From Panorpa germanica (Eukaryota > Arthropoda > Insecta > Mecoptera > Panorpidae), in NCBI GenBank assembly GCA_963678705.1, contig OY783204.1:25554759-25618758 (forward strand): a DNA stretch of 64,000 nucleotides. Reading direction: 5' to 3'. Position numbers and translations under genes: made by a program. The notes beneath the pieces are model-generated. The model was not told the origin of the DNA and searched no databases. It saw only the letters and a program-made list of their open reading frames with translations. Below, piece by piece: positions 11,335 through 22,979 of the stretch; position 1 is the stretch's first letter; each line of letters opens with the position of its first letter.

Positions 11335-11562
11335 TATTGAACAATAGTCATTCGATACTCGGATTGAAATACTGAATCATTCTCTGATAACTCTCTTTTC
11401 GATGTATGGATGAAGCCAATACATTCTACGTCTGATTCGTCGTCTTCTAATATAAGTGTATGCTATAAACACAACTTTTTCATCACTTGACATGTTCCCA
11501 ATGAAGAAACGTGCTTTCTCAATGTTAAACTTCAGAGAAAGGACCCTATTTGCTGCTTGCAT
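11335..11562 (-). pseudogene. PIF/Harbinger transposase N-terminal segment, copy 1
   Basis: The minus strand encodes MSSDEKVVFIAYTYI then RRRRIRRRMYWLHPYIEK. An acidic start, an arginine-rich stretch and the Y/FW-x-HP motif are characteristic of the N-terminus of PIF/Harbinger (HARBI1-like) DDE nucleases. A frame change follows, and the next frame reads ELSENDSVFQSEYRMTIVQ before a stop, fitting the family's D.xFFxYFRMT block. Relative to the copies at 37.8 and 50.3 kb it lacks about 30 bp (residues TLTADCLLLQ of copy 2). The flanking sequence (GAGCTGCAACGTCGCAT at about 11,265 and GCAACCTACAAAT near 11,589) is shared with copy 3, so the repeat is larger than the reading frame. The catalytic DDE region is absent, so it cannot be an active transposase. 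Confidence 0.6.
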
Positions 11563-11639
11563 GAATCTTGTATGATGCAGCTTGAATGCAACCTACAAAT
11601 AGAGCTATCATGGAAAGTAGCCCTAACTCTTAAGTGACC

Positions 11640-13035
11640 TATTACTAGAATGGGCTTGTGTCCTATGTCTTAATTTCTATAAAAGTGTACTATATATTGA
11701 TAAAGTGTGTTACTAGAACCTGAAATGTCCAATTATTTTTTATTAATAACTCATTATATGTTAAGAGATATTAACAATTAAAAAAGTCATTTTGTCTCTT
11801 TAATTATTAAAGGGATTCAATGTTGTACACATTCCAAATGCATGTCACAATCCTTGTGTAAGGTTACCAACCTTACAGATCATAAATCTCTGCTATATGT
11901 ATTTATATATCAAAATATCAAATATTATTTGCAGCTATTTCAAGGAACTATAAAATTTCAGGGTTAAAGGGTTAAATAAAATAAAAACTTATTATTCTTT
12001 GACTTGACTTGATTATTTGACTACCAACAGCTACAAAACATTACCACAGCACTGACCTACTCAACAAATAACTGACGTTAAAATGCATTTCACTTCATAC
12101 AAATATGGCTGACTATTTCTAGCGCTAAAACTACAATTCAAACCTTTAATTGCTATATCTCCGTCAACATTTAGATATTTAATAAAATAGACACACCAAT
12201 ACACATTTATTAACATCAATTTCAATCAACAATTGAAAAATGAGGACACAAGCCCATTTGATTTCCTAACCTCAAATTTGTAGACAAGTACTTGTACAAG
12301 CAACGGAATAGTCCTTTTATTATTAGTAATTAGTAACATAGACAGTATGAGGCCCACTTTAGACTTGTAAAATAAAAATAACGCGTACATGCAATATTCA
12401 TATTATAACAATGTTTACAAATGAAAACAATTGTTGATAAGAAGTAGAACAAAATGATAATATTTATAAAACAAAATAAAAAATAATAGATAATCTACCA
12501 CGAATGTAGCTAAGCAAAAAAACATTCAACTGCATTTCTAGAATTTCCATGTATGAATCATTCATTTTACTACTACTAGAGATATAGGTGTTTCTTATTT
12601 TATGAGTATTTATAAAAATATTTAAAGAACAGGTATTTTATAACATAATACAACCAATTTCGAACCTCCAAGTTTTTATAGTCCGTTTTTAATCTTTTAA
12701 CGTAATTTAGTAATCGACGCTTTTATAAAATCTTTTTAGCTTATTCATCGAGCTACTTATAAAATGCAGTCAGTCTTGACCGAAATCTTTTGTGTCATAT
12801 ACGCCTCTTCCAACCTCCAAACATTTTATTTTGAGATAACGACAGAAGCATTATTCAAATTTCAATCATTCTAGCGGTATTCGACTAGTTTATCTGCAGG
12901 TTGCATTTTTGAGTTATCTGAGTGTTGAATCAGATAGAGGATACAATTCTACATATAACTGCATTCTCAATTCAACTTACAGCTATAAGACGATATTTCA
13001 CTAATGAATTGTATTTGTTACTCCTTTGTTTCACT
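11640..13035. other. AT-rich spacer, no gene seen
   Basis: No coding or RNA signal is recognised. The sequence is spacer-like with A/T runs. Confidence 0.55.
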
Positions 13036-13042
13036 TCTTTTC

Positions 13043-13371
13043 CACGTGTTAATAAATAAAGCTAGTAGTGCGGGCTTGTGAACGCTTACCTTCATACCAT
13101 GATCTACTGTATGTATAATTTCTCATTCTACAAAGCAATATCTTCAAAATTTTCCATTGTAGTAACGGAAACATATGTGCACGTGATATGAAATAAGTCA
13201 CATGCTTTCTGGGGTAATGTTTAACGATTAATTTTCTATAACCACGTGATTTTGAGGTACATATACGTCACAACTAGTAAAATCTGTCAAATACAATAGA
13301 GTATGACTGTCTACCATGTGACTATAAAGCCGTATTACGTCATGCAGACAAAAAACGTTTTTAATCACGTG
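13043..13371. promoter_or_regulatory. Cluster of four CACGTG E-boxes with CRE-like sites
   Basis: CACGTG occurs at 13,043, 13,180, 13,243 and 13,366, three of them in TCACGTG/CACGTGA-type or CCACGTG contexts. CATGTG and CACATG variants occur at about 13,315 and 13,198. TACGTCA (half or near CRE) occurs at 13,264 and 13,336. In such AT-rich DNA four perfect E-boxes in 330 bp is far above chance. An enhancer bound by bHLH-type factors is possible, but a decayed repeat made of CACGTG-containing ends cannot be excluded. Confidence 0.35.
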
Positions 13372-13677
13372 GGAAATGTCTATTGAATGCATATGTTTAT
13401 TATTTTTCCGATTGATATATTATACCCGATAGATAGTTATATGGATTTCCATTTCGAGACATTAGACGAGGATGTAGTTTTCTAATTTATATAAATTTAT
13501 TATTAGTGGCTACTAAACCATAGATTTGTTTAACATAACCTAAAAATTATTACGTAATTTATAACAATTTCAGCAATAATTTTGTTTGTTTTATTACTTG
13601 AAAGCTACAGTCCGTTTATTACACTATTTTATTGACTAAATATAACTTTTTTATTGTAAAAGATACAATGAAAATCT

Positions 13678-14403
13678 ACAAAAAAGCTCTTCACAATTTT
13701 TTTGTGGAAATTATAGTTTTCAAGATAAACATAAAAAATAAAATTTTGGAGATGGAGATCTCGGAAACTCAAGTTTAAATTAACTCAATTAACACATTTA
13801 CATGATGATAAAAAAAAATCTACGTTCGATGCTAGATTGACTTGTAAACTAAACTTTGAGAGTCAATGAGCTTTATTAAGGTATTGAAATTACCACACGG
13901 GCCGAATTGTAAAAAAATATATTATATAATTAATTATATATATTATTGCAACTGAAAAATTAAGTAAATTACGTTTTGAAGTACTTCTACATTCTCTCTA
14001 TTCTTAGCCTTTTGTGACCTGCTTTTTTGTTTTTTTTGCTTACAAAAAGGCTCTTCACAAAATTTTTGTGGAAGTTATAGTTTTCAAGATATACACAAAA
14101 AACTGATTACACTCTTATTTTGGAGATGGAGATCTGGAAAACTCAAGTTTAAATTAACATTTTCATGATGATAAAAGAAATTCAACGTACCCAAAATGCA
14201 CGGTTCGATGTTAGATTGACTTGTAAACTAAACTTTAGGAGTCAACCAGCTTTATTAAGGTATTGCAATTAGCACGCGGACCGGATTGTAAAAAAATATA
14301 TTATATAATGAATTATATCTGTTACTGCAACTGCAAAATTAGGGAAATTATATTTTGAAGTACTTCTAAATTCCCTCTATTCTTAGCCTTGTGTGATCTG
14401 CTC
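13678..14403 (+). repeat. Direct duplication, 364-bp period, two diverged units
   Basis: Unit 1 (13,678-14,024) and unit 2 (14,041-14,403) align in the same order: GCTCTTCACAA, GTTATAGTTTTCAAGAT, TTTTGGAGATGGAGATCT, TAGATTGACTTGTAAACTAA, GAAGTACTTCTA, CTCTATTCTTAGCC. The offset between GCTCTTC occurrences is 364 bp. The first about 90 bp is the same core found singly at 28,160 and as tandem 205-bp units at 41.5-42.1 kb. No coding potential. Confidence 0.8.
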
Positions 14404-14409
14404 TGGTTT

Positions 14410-16990
14410 CGAAACATGAAACGAAAAATGTCATCAACAAAAGAATTAAACCATAAATTGACCTTTTTTGGATAATAGCTGCATAAAACTTCCTTTTGGT
14501 ACTAAAATTTTAAGATTTTTTTAAAAAGAATTTTTAAAGACGGATTAGAAATGTTTACGTTAAATATTACTAGGTTTTGCTTGGATAAAATATATTAAAA
14601 GTAGGAGTTAATCGAATTTAATTATGGACATCTAGTTGTATCATTTGCTGTGTGTAAATAGAATCATATATTAATAAAGGACAATGTAACATCGAGGTCA
14701 CAACAACACCTAAAATAGCCGATTAGCGGCAATAACTAACCTAGGTTTATGAACAAGAGGTTATATCTAGCTGAAGAAAATGTTGCGTTTTTCTGTTGAT
14801 TTAAAATAACACCTCTTATTGAAACATCTTGTTGAAAGATCCTTTATATAAAAATAAATACGTTTTAATTGTATGCCCAGTGTCATGCTGTCTGCTGTTG
14901 AGAATAAACAGGAAATTAATACAATGAACACAAACTGATATTCCTTATCGCATTGGCATTGATAGCTTATCAATTATTTTTTACATATAATTAATGATTA
15001 CTATTTTACTATGTATAAATCTAGTGATATATATTGAATACTTTCTTAAAAATGCTTGTTCCGATATTGACCCTTTCACCGAGGACGAATCTTGTAAGTT
15101 ATTTAGATACGTTAAGTATTTAGATACTTTAACACTATATGAAAACGCGTCTAAAACTGTAATTAGATACAAAATGATTTTCCTATATGGATAATAACTT
15201 TTATTAGGCAATTTATTTACTTCCTAGGTAGAAATGAATCTTGAAATTAGATTTTATAAAGCTATCTTTGCAAGGCATTAGCTAGTTTTAAGTTCAGTGC
15301 AAAATTCAATGTAACCAAGCTGAATAACCTTGCAGGATTAGCTAGTACCAATTGGAAAACGCATGTATTTTACACTTTCAGCAAGTTTGCGCTACGCTTA
15401 TAAAATGAGCATACCAAATTTCATTGAATGCTTTGGAAAATAAGCTACTAGATAGCTAATTTTAATGCTTAATTATTCGTTTAGAGTTGTATTGTATATT
15501 ATTCTAGTAACAACCTTGCAGTTAGCTTGTATACCAAGCCTTGTACACCAAGCATAAATAACGCTACTTTCAAGTTTCAATTATCATCATAATTATGACA
15601 ATGTAAATTTATAATCATGTATTTTAAAGTATCAATGTTTTAGGCCATTGTGCTATGCCTAGTATTTTTAATAAATAAACTATTCAGTTAACAAGCAATA
15701 GCATTTCTGGATATACAAGGTAGAAAATTAACCTTTTAATTAGCTGGTAGTAAGCTAGCAAGTTTACTAAGACATTTTTTACCTGAGATAGGGATTTTCA
15801 AAAACTATTCTTTCTTAACTTGCACAACATTGCTATCTACTCGAGACTATAGTTTCCTAAATGTAAAATTTGATTGTACTGTTAAGTGAGGAACATTATG
15901 ACGTTTAAAGTCAACCTCGAACCCGCTACTTTTGACCTTCAATTAACATTTTCTTCAAGAGTATTCATCTATTGCATTAAATAGATGGACGGATAGAAAA
16001 TTTTAGTTAGTTGATGTGTCTCAATTCGGAAATATTTTTTTTACTATACTATAATATAAAACATCTAAACATACACGTGTTTTAAAATTATTTTTGAAAC
16101 ATAAATACAACATTAGAATCGTTTGAATTCCATCGACGTTGTTGTATTATTTCTTCAGTTAATCTTCCCCCACCTCACCCCTCTCCTTCTATCAAGAGAC
16201 CTGTTGCATGATAAGAAATATTTTATATACGCGGGGGTGTTAAAAATGTGAAGAATAGAAATGTTAAGTCGAAAGAAGTTAGTTATTCTTTATCTATTAG
16301 CGAGAGTTATTTGTATCAATTGAGAGAATTTTTTTCATTTTTTATTTAATTATTCTAAGTCTGGTAAGTGTTATCCTTGATATTCTTAATTGATTATTGA
16401 TAATTAAATAGAAATATTATTTTATCATTATAATTATTTTTATTTTTTTTTTATATTAATTTTATTTACTTTTAAATTACTATACTACATTGTGAGAAAA
16501 ACACTAATTAGTATATTAACATAGTATTGCTTCTATGACAAAAATTTCTATGTAAAATATAAAAATTACTATAAATATAGTAGTATTTTTGCTGTGTATT
16601 TGTATCAAGAAAATATTGAATTCTTATCAAACTCTTTCTACTGCAAATAATTTATAGGCGATGTTTTTCATACATACCTTAAACACCAATTGTATCTTGC
16701 CTTGTTCTTTATTATACGTAAATTTACGTTAAGCTAAAAAATTCTTAGATAACCTTGACGATTTTCCAATACTCAGTTAGCTGTGGTTTGCAATAAACCT
16801 TGGTTGATACTTTCCTTTATCAGCTCTGATTTTTATTCAAACCATAACTGTAGTTTAAACAAGCAAAATACCTGGGTTACTTCATTTCTCATTAGTTAAC
16901 TGTGGTCTTTGACAAAACTAGTATCGAAAAACCTATTTTTTAAGTTAATATAAAAAACAAGGTCATATTCGGCTGAAGTTATTTTATTTT
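14410..16990. other. AT-rich spacer with short dispersed motifs
   Basis: No gene is seen. Bases 15,265-15,560 repeat small motifs (CCTTGCAGGATTAGCTAG, CCTTGCAGTTAGCTTG, TTGCAAGGCATTAGCTAG) that resemble the GGCAAGCTAGC part of the 205-bp units at 41.5 kb, suggesting a decayed related array. AATGTTTTAGGCCATT at 15,636 also occurs in the 3' part of the LINE insertion at 22.7 kb. Confidence 0.45.
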
Positions 16991-16992
16991 AG

Positions 16993-17275
16993 TTAAATTT
17001 GATTTATTAAGTTTATATCAGTTAGGAACTCGAGCACTTTTCTAATTTCTTCTGGATTGTCTGAAAGCATATCCTTTAGTTCACCACTGATACTGTGTTT
17101 TGTTCGTTGAGTTTGATATTGCGGGCAGTTTACTACTAGATGATCGACTGTTATTATCGTCTGACAGTTGCTGCACTGCGGAGCACGGATCTGTTGTTTT
17201 ACTCATTAAGTGTTGATGCGTCAACCTCGTATGTCCTGTTCGTAGTCTGAAGATAGCTTTTCAAATTGTCTGTTG
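16993..17275 (-). pseudogene. C-terminal end of a LINE reverse-transcriptase polyprotein, frameshifted
   Basis: On the minus strand the frame opens KAIFRLRTGHTRLTHQHLM, the typical block just before the C-terminal zinc-knuckle-like region of Jockey/I/R1-type LINE ORF2. After a frameshift around 17,190 it continues CSNCQTIITVDHLVVNCP, the CxxC...H....C motif of that region. It then runs to a normal-looking terminus FLTDINLINQI with stop at 16,993-16,995. The rest of the element (RT and endonuclease) is missing, so this is a 5'-truncated or decayed copy. I am confident of the class, not of the clade. Confidence 0.8.
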
Positions 17276-17279
17276 CTCT

Positions 17280-19305
17280 GATAAGAAGTTTCACACTTTT
17301 TTGTATTTTCTTTAATCAATTCGTAGCTCAGTTGAATTTATGAATATTATTTTTCACGTGAGAAAATTATACCTTGACTATATTTTGTGAAGGAACTACC
17401 TACTGTGCTTTAAAGTTATTAAATTGTAGTTATGGGTTTGTGCTATTATGATTTATGAATAATTAAATGTAAATGACCGCCTTTGGTTTTAAAAAGAAAT
17501 CGATATATCGATATCGGTTATTTCGATGATTCATTTTGCTTTTACAAAGTCAAGAATCACAATGAGCATTTATTTATAAGTTTCATTATGTAATTGTAAT
17601 TCATTAGGGGTGATTTCTGATTTCGTAGTTAACTGAGATTTATTATATAACTTAGTTGGTACTTCTGTAGAACATAACAGTAGCTTAACCAATGAAAATT
17701 CCTAAGTACGTTTCTCTTTAGTTAACCGTTGATTAATATTATTATTCTAGTTTAACTGACTATTAAAAAATCAGTCCTATATGTTCTTAGACAACGACAC
17801 GTACTTTGTGACGTCACATCTAATATTAAAATTTAATATCCTTGTATTTAATTGAATTATATTAACATTCTGTATCTTTAGTTTCAGATGGCTGACCTTC
17901 TGTGATAGACACTGGGTGAGTTTTCTTATTTATTTATTAATTTTTATCCCAAAATTGCAATAACTTTTTATTATTAAAATAAATTTGATTTGTTGCGAGT
18001 ATCAAACAAGGATAATAAACACAGGAATGAAGTTAGTCAATCGTTAACTTTAATATCCTTCTTACAGACTAATTCCTAGTCATTTTTTGTAGAATATCGT
18101 TTATTGAAGGCAATTTGCCAAATAACTGTCACCGTGTGTTGACTGAACTAGTCGGCTGAAATCTTTAAGCACTTGTTTCGGTTGGGGACATTTGTTTCTG
18201 TGATAGTTTTTAGTTCATGACTCAAAGCAACATCAAAAAACCGAGTTTACACAGTTCAAAAATTTATTTAAGTTTTCTGCTGTAGAAAATAAAAACTGTT
18301 TCTCACTTTGTCTCTCTTTTGTGCGGCTATTCTTTTCATACACATCCTATTGTGCATAACAATTTCACAATACTTCACGTGACTATATAAATCTCGCCTC
18401 CTTTTTGAGTCAATGTTCAATTCGCCTAATATGTTGTGCTTAATATCGAAATATACTTTTTACCACGACTACAACTTCACAGTGAAACGTGAAAATATAA
18501 AAATAAGATAAAGAAACACGGCTTATCAAAAGTATATAGCATTTCATTTGCAAATATACATTGCATACTTATAGCAGTCTCTGCGCATTCTTTTATTAAT
18601 GTATTTATTACTCGATACGTCTGTCATATCATTGATTGAATAACGCCTGCGATTTATAAGACGCAATCCTAATAACTTTTTAAATGTTATATGGATTAAA
18701 TTCTTACATTGGTTGTGACATATACTTGGTAAATTTTTTATTTAATAAATGAAATGAAGCTTTACAATTGTCTTCTTTAAAATTATTTTATGTTTATTTC
18801 ATCAGTTCATTAAGTAAATAATACTCTTGAAAAATAAAATATTATATTTTATTTTTATTAAATTTATTTAAGTAATGATAACTTTGTATAGCTTCTTTAG
18901 AATTTAGCTTTTTTCTAATAAAATGTTAATATATATAAATTTAATTTATTTAACGCCGTCCTATTTCTCATGCTATGCAACACAGCTGCCTAATAAATTT
19001 ATCATTATGTAAGTACATAATCAATTAAATTTAATTACAACTAAACCCAGAAAATAGCACATCAGTCCGACGTTAAGTATCAGTGTTCTTGCACAACCTA
19101 TTTAACATTATATAAGACAATTTTAGACATATATAACATAATCCTAATGCATCGGGCCTATTGTGCAACTTATTTGATTAGTATAGGTACCCTAATTTTG
19201 AGAAGAACAATTATTTGCATAATACTAAAGTATTTCACAAAAAAAAAAACAGTTATAAGTGAAATCCTAACCTAACTTTCATGCCGTTATTTTTCTTACG
19301 TGTTG
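17280..19305. other. AT-rich spacer, no gene seen
   Basis: A full CRE palindrome TGACGTCA lies at 17,809-17,816. A TTTAGTTTCAG acceptor-like stretch, 28 bases (17,888-17,915) and GTGAGT form a possible very short exon, described under findings. Otherwise A/T-rich with nothing recognisable. Confidence 0.5.
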
Positions 19306-19309
19306 AATG

Positions 19310-19480
19310 TGTTCTGCCAGTGTGCGTCACTGCGACGCGGACGCTTCTGATTCTCTTCTCTCAGTTTGACGCAGGTGTGGTGTTTCGGCTCGGGTTTTGA
19401 GTTAGCCGTTAGATTTATGGCACAAGCCTGGCATCAAGGCATTAAGCGGAATGGCAGACTTGTTCTAAACTGAAGGCATG
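19310..19480. other. GC-richer patch of unknown nature
   Basis: This stretch, including GCGACGCGGACGCTTCTG and GTTTCGGCTCGGGTTTTGAG, has many CpGs compared with its surroundings. No open frame of note or repeat partner was found. It could be an exon, promoter or transposon remnant; the sequence does not decide. Confidence 0.3.
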
Positions 19481-19638
19481 TTCACTATTATATCCTGTAC
19501 GTGTTCCTATACATGTTATTAGCTAGACGTCTGTTTTTGCAAGCTTCATGGAGCATTAAGTCTATACGATTATATAACATACATAACCTAGAAATGTAAC
19601 ATACTCAAACTAAATGAAAATCAATTATTACTATTAGG

Positions 19639-19680
19639 CAGTGACGTACCAAGAGTGATGGGTGCCTGGTGCGATGCCTA
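19639..19680 (+). mobile_element. Possible hAT-type element, left end only
   Basis: CAGTGACGTACCAAGAG followed by TGGGTGCCTGGTGCGATGCC resembles the CAGTGGCGTA-type ends of hAT-derived elements. No matching right end was found, so only a fragment can be claimed. Confidence 0.3.
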
Positions 19681-19790
19681 ATATAGTGATCTATCACAAT
19701 TATCTAGTTTAAACGTTGTACGTTGACGACTATGACATTAAAACATAACCTACAATCTTCAGTATGAACGTATCTGAACGATTAAAGTAA

Positions 19791-20472
19791 GGCCTGCCTC
19801 AGTATGGCACCGTATTTAAGCGAATTTCTGCCGGACGTATTCGGGCTACTACGCTTTACCTATCCGAACCATGTAAATGTAATGAGATCGCTCTGGAGCT
19901 CTCAGACTGCACGCTACAAAGCAGTCCGAATACGGGCGGCACTGTCTCGCACATTAGAACCGTATAAAGGCGAATTTTATCCAAGCGTTACCACTACTAC
20001 AACGATATCCTATCCGAACCTTTGTAAATGCAAACAGCCGCTTCAGACTGGAGGGGATACCTAAGAACGCTTGTTCTTTCGTTGCAATACGGTTCTTTTC
20101 GGGTCTATCGCGACATCGCGTATGACGAGTATGTTCAGCATGCTTCAGTTTATGTTTGTATTTCAGTGAATCATGGACACCGATACCAATACCAATACGA
20201 TAGAACTAAATTTAAATTCACGCCCACCAGAACTCAGATATATAATAAATGCTAAAGTGCCTTTAATACCAGTAGTGTATCGATAAAAATTAAAGTTAAA
20301 GTTTGCTCTCATGATAAATTATATAAGTGCTAAAGAACTCCAATACACCCCCTAATACACGACTACAGACATCTGTGACACACATAGGCGGTTTGCTTTG
20401 TAGCTCATCCAATCCGCCGATTTACGTCCGAATACGCCGTCGCTTAAATACGGTCCCATACTGAGACAGGCC
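19791..20472. mobile_element. PIF/Harbinger-like MITE with TAA target duplication
   Basis: The left end GGCCTGCCTCAGTATGGCAC, continuing CGTATTTAAGCGA, pairs with a right end whose reverse complement is GGCCTGTCTCAGTATGGGAC, continuing CGTATTTAAGCGA. Only two mismatches occur in about 33 bp. Both ends are flanked by TAA (19,788-19,790 and 20,473-20,475), the TWA target expected of PIF/Harbinger. The 682-bp body is GC-richer than its flanks and contains partial internal duplications (CTATCCGAACC... and the CGTATAAAGGCGAATTT variant of the end). It has no transposase. The frames at 19,804-20,064 and 20,028-20,255 are inside the element and are not genes. Confidence 0.8.
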
Positions 20473-20475
20473 TAA

Positions 20476-21485
20476 ATGTAATAACCTAACTTTTATTTGA
20501 TTTAATCGAATGTGTCAAAAGTTTAAATATCTTCATACAAGTGTGGACTTATTTTGACCTCTAGTAACCTCAAATACTCGGTAAACAGCACAATTAATTG
20601 AATACCCTTATATGAACACACCGTTACAAAATTATTGGTATCTAGTCTTATTTTTAGGGCTTTCTTAGGCCACGGTTTGCGGTGATTCACCCTTTTTCGT
20701 TTCCCCTTTGGTACGCTTCTGCTACTACTGATACATAAAATCAAATACGTTCCAATTAAATTTTAGAGCTTCAAATCTATATCAAACATTCTTTGTCTTT
20801 AATTTAATTACTAATTCTGATTAGTGTCGATTCCCCTACTACGCGTAAATACTGATTTCTGCTCCAACAAGCCTTTAAACATTTACAGTATTAATAATTA
20901 TAGTGCGGTTTTCGCATAAGTAAAATACTAATAATTTTTTAGTTTTAGTACATAGTCAGAAGTGGGAAATACTTATTTGATAAGCAAATATTTTCAAACA
21001 TTGATTCGTTTCTGAGAATCCGCGTATCTCGGAAGCTACTAACTGTATGGTTACAGTCTTGTTCACACGCAAATGTAATTTTTATGTAAAATTAAATAAT
21101 TCAATCTACACCGTTGTTTTGTTGTTATTTTTAACTCAGATACGGGTCATACTTAGCTTTTAATTTATTATAGAAAATTAGTTGATGAATGTCCATCTCT
21201 TTGATTGAATCCTTGAATCAACTGTTAGGGTCAAGTATAAAAATATTTTTGACACTCGTCCATTGATGGATTGTGTGTATCACATTTTATATGCTCAGTT
21301 GCGCTTGCGCAGTACTAGGAACCGGAAAACCTTTTATTTGTTATGATATTTTATTAGACTTATATACTTTTAACATAATGTCGTGAAATAGACATATGTA
21401 TATTAAACAGCAGGAAGGTTATCTCGCTCTCACCCTAAGAAGTGCTATTGTTTGGTAAAAGCGATGTTGCCGGTGTTGCCAAATA
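20476..21485. other. Spacer, no gene seen
   Basis: The sequence is A/T-rich without recognisable repeats or frames. A short minus-strand frame at 20,523-20,744 has no recognisable similarity. Confidence 0.5.
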
Positions 21486-21489
21486 TACA

Positions 21490-21725
21490 ACAAGCTATTT
21501 TGGAGTCACTTTGCCATCATATTGAAGATGCGTATGATTTTTTTTATCATGAAAGAGTTCATTTACAGTTCAGTTTCTTACAAATGCTACAAATGGCAAA
21601 ACCACTCCACCTTTCCGAATACAAATGAGGATAAAGTTGATACGAACTATAATTGAAGTGCAAGAGTGATAGAAACGTCACAAAATAAGACACTTCACTA
21701 AATTGTTAACTTGTGTGGAAAACTT
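21490..21725 (+). repeat. Family B element, left-truncated copy
   Basis: From TTTTGGAGTCACTTTGCCAT to ACGTCACAAAATAAGACACT it matches 1240-1455 almost throughout, including TGAAGATGCGTATGAT and CACTCCACCTTTCCGAAT. The terminal CCCAGTAAAC motif is missing on the left and damaged on the right (TTAACTTGTG). Confidence 0.75.
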
Positions 21726-21729
21726 TTCC

Positions 21730-22650
21730 ACTTGATTAATTTTCATTTTCGAAATTTGTCTTTTAGTAATTGTCTGCTATGCTAAGACCGCAAAAATAAA
21801 AGAAAGTAATTAATAATTAAGATATTGTGTATGAAATTATAAAATAAACAAATATATCCGGCGTTTCCACCATTTTAAAGCTATATAACTATTTAACTCC
21901 GAAGCAAAATTATAAATTGAGTTTATTATGTTTTTTTAAAATATACAATTCAAATATAAATATTTGATTAAACACAAAACAACATCAAGTTTTGTTTCAA
22001 TCAATCAATGATGTTGTACCATCTAAATCATTATGACAAATTGTACTGTATCCTGTGAATAATAGATATTGTTTCTAAATTGGTTGGTCTATATATGTCA
22101 ACAAGAGGTTAGCTTAGCACTTCTCACTTTATCAATTAAGGAAAATGCATGTATCATGTCAATTACTACAATAGTGAATAGCCTACTAACGCCAGTACCA
22201 TGAATAGTTTATCGATGGCTCAAATTAAATAATACCTGATTTACGTCACCGTCACCAAGCAACGGTACTACCGTATTAGTGATAATGTTAATGTAACACT
22301 TGATAAACAATCTACTCAATGACATTTTTATTAATTACTAAAACATTACTAAATGCATTAAACTACATAGTTTTAAATATAGGATTTTTTAAGCAGTTCT
22401 AATTTAAATATATTTAATTAAAATGTAACAGCTATGGTCTTTTTCACAGAAAATGTTTTTTGTTTGAAGTGGATGATATGCCTCTACCTTCCTTGTTATT
22501 TTTTTAAAAATTCATTTAACATCAACTTGTTTACGATACTGAGTCCTATCACCGACAACGTCCTTCAATGCTGGCAATAAGTGTACGATTATGTATGAAC
22601 TTGATCTTAAATTTTTGTTAAGAATTCAGGAGTTTTTAAACACGACTTCC
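21730..22650. other. AT-rich spacer, no gene seen
   Basis: No coding signal, RNA gene or repeat partner is recognised. Confidence 0.55.
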
Positions 22651-22655
22651 TTAAT

Positions 22656-22977
22656 AAAATTCGACGTGTAGTTATTATTATTATTATTTTAATGTTTTAG
22701 GCCATTAGGCACTACATTCTTTCGCCTTGGATCATTAAATTACATACCATTGTGCTTAATTACTCAACTACTACTAAATTCTCAGTCTTTCCAAAATAAA
22801 AACAAACAAAACAGATAAATTTAAATCCTTATTGCTTCTCTCATCTTGCTACTCTTCTTCCTGTTTCACTCTGACTTTCCTTCTCTTTCCTCGCTCCTTC
22901 CCTCCGTCATCCACCACTTCCCTTCACTGCCTCTCTTTAATAACTGCACTCAAAATCTGCAACAAAATTCGACGTGT
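22656..22977 (-). mobile_element. 5'-truncated LINE insertion with perfect 14-bp target-site duplication
   Basis: AAAATTCGACGTGT occurs at 22,656-22,669 and again at 22,964-22,977, bracketing 294 bp. Directly after the left copy the plus strand has ATTATTATTATTATT, which on the minus strand is an AAT-repeat tail of the kind LINEs carry. On the same strand the other end encodes QLLKRGSEGKWWM then TEGRSEEREGKSE and a stop (22,866-22,868). This is the same C-terminus as at 61,500-61,615. So this is the C-terminal coding tip, 3' untranslated region and tail of one LINE copy, inserted by target-primed reverse transcription and truncated at its 5' end. The repeat and tail are visible directly; the mechanism is family knowledge. 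Confidence 0.8.
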
Positions 22978-22979
22978 TG

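Noticed and set aside
19804-20255. Two frames of 86 and 75 codons
   Set aside because: Both lie wholly inside the PIF-like MITE and show no transposase motif.
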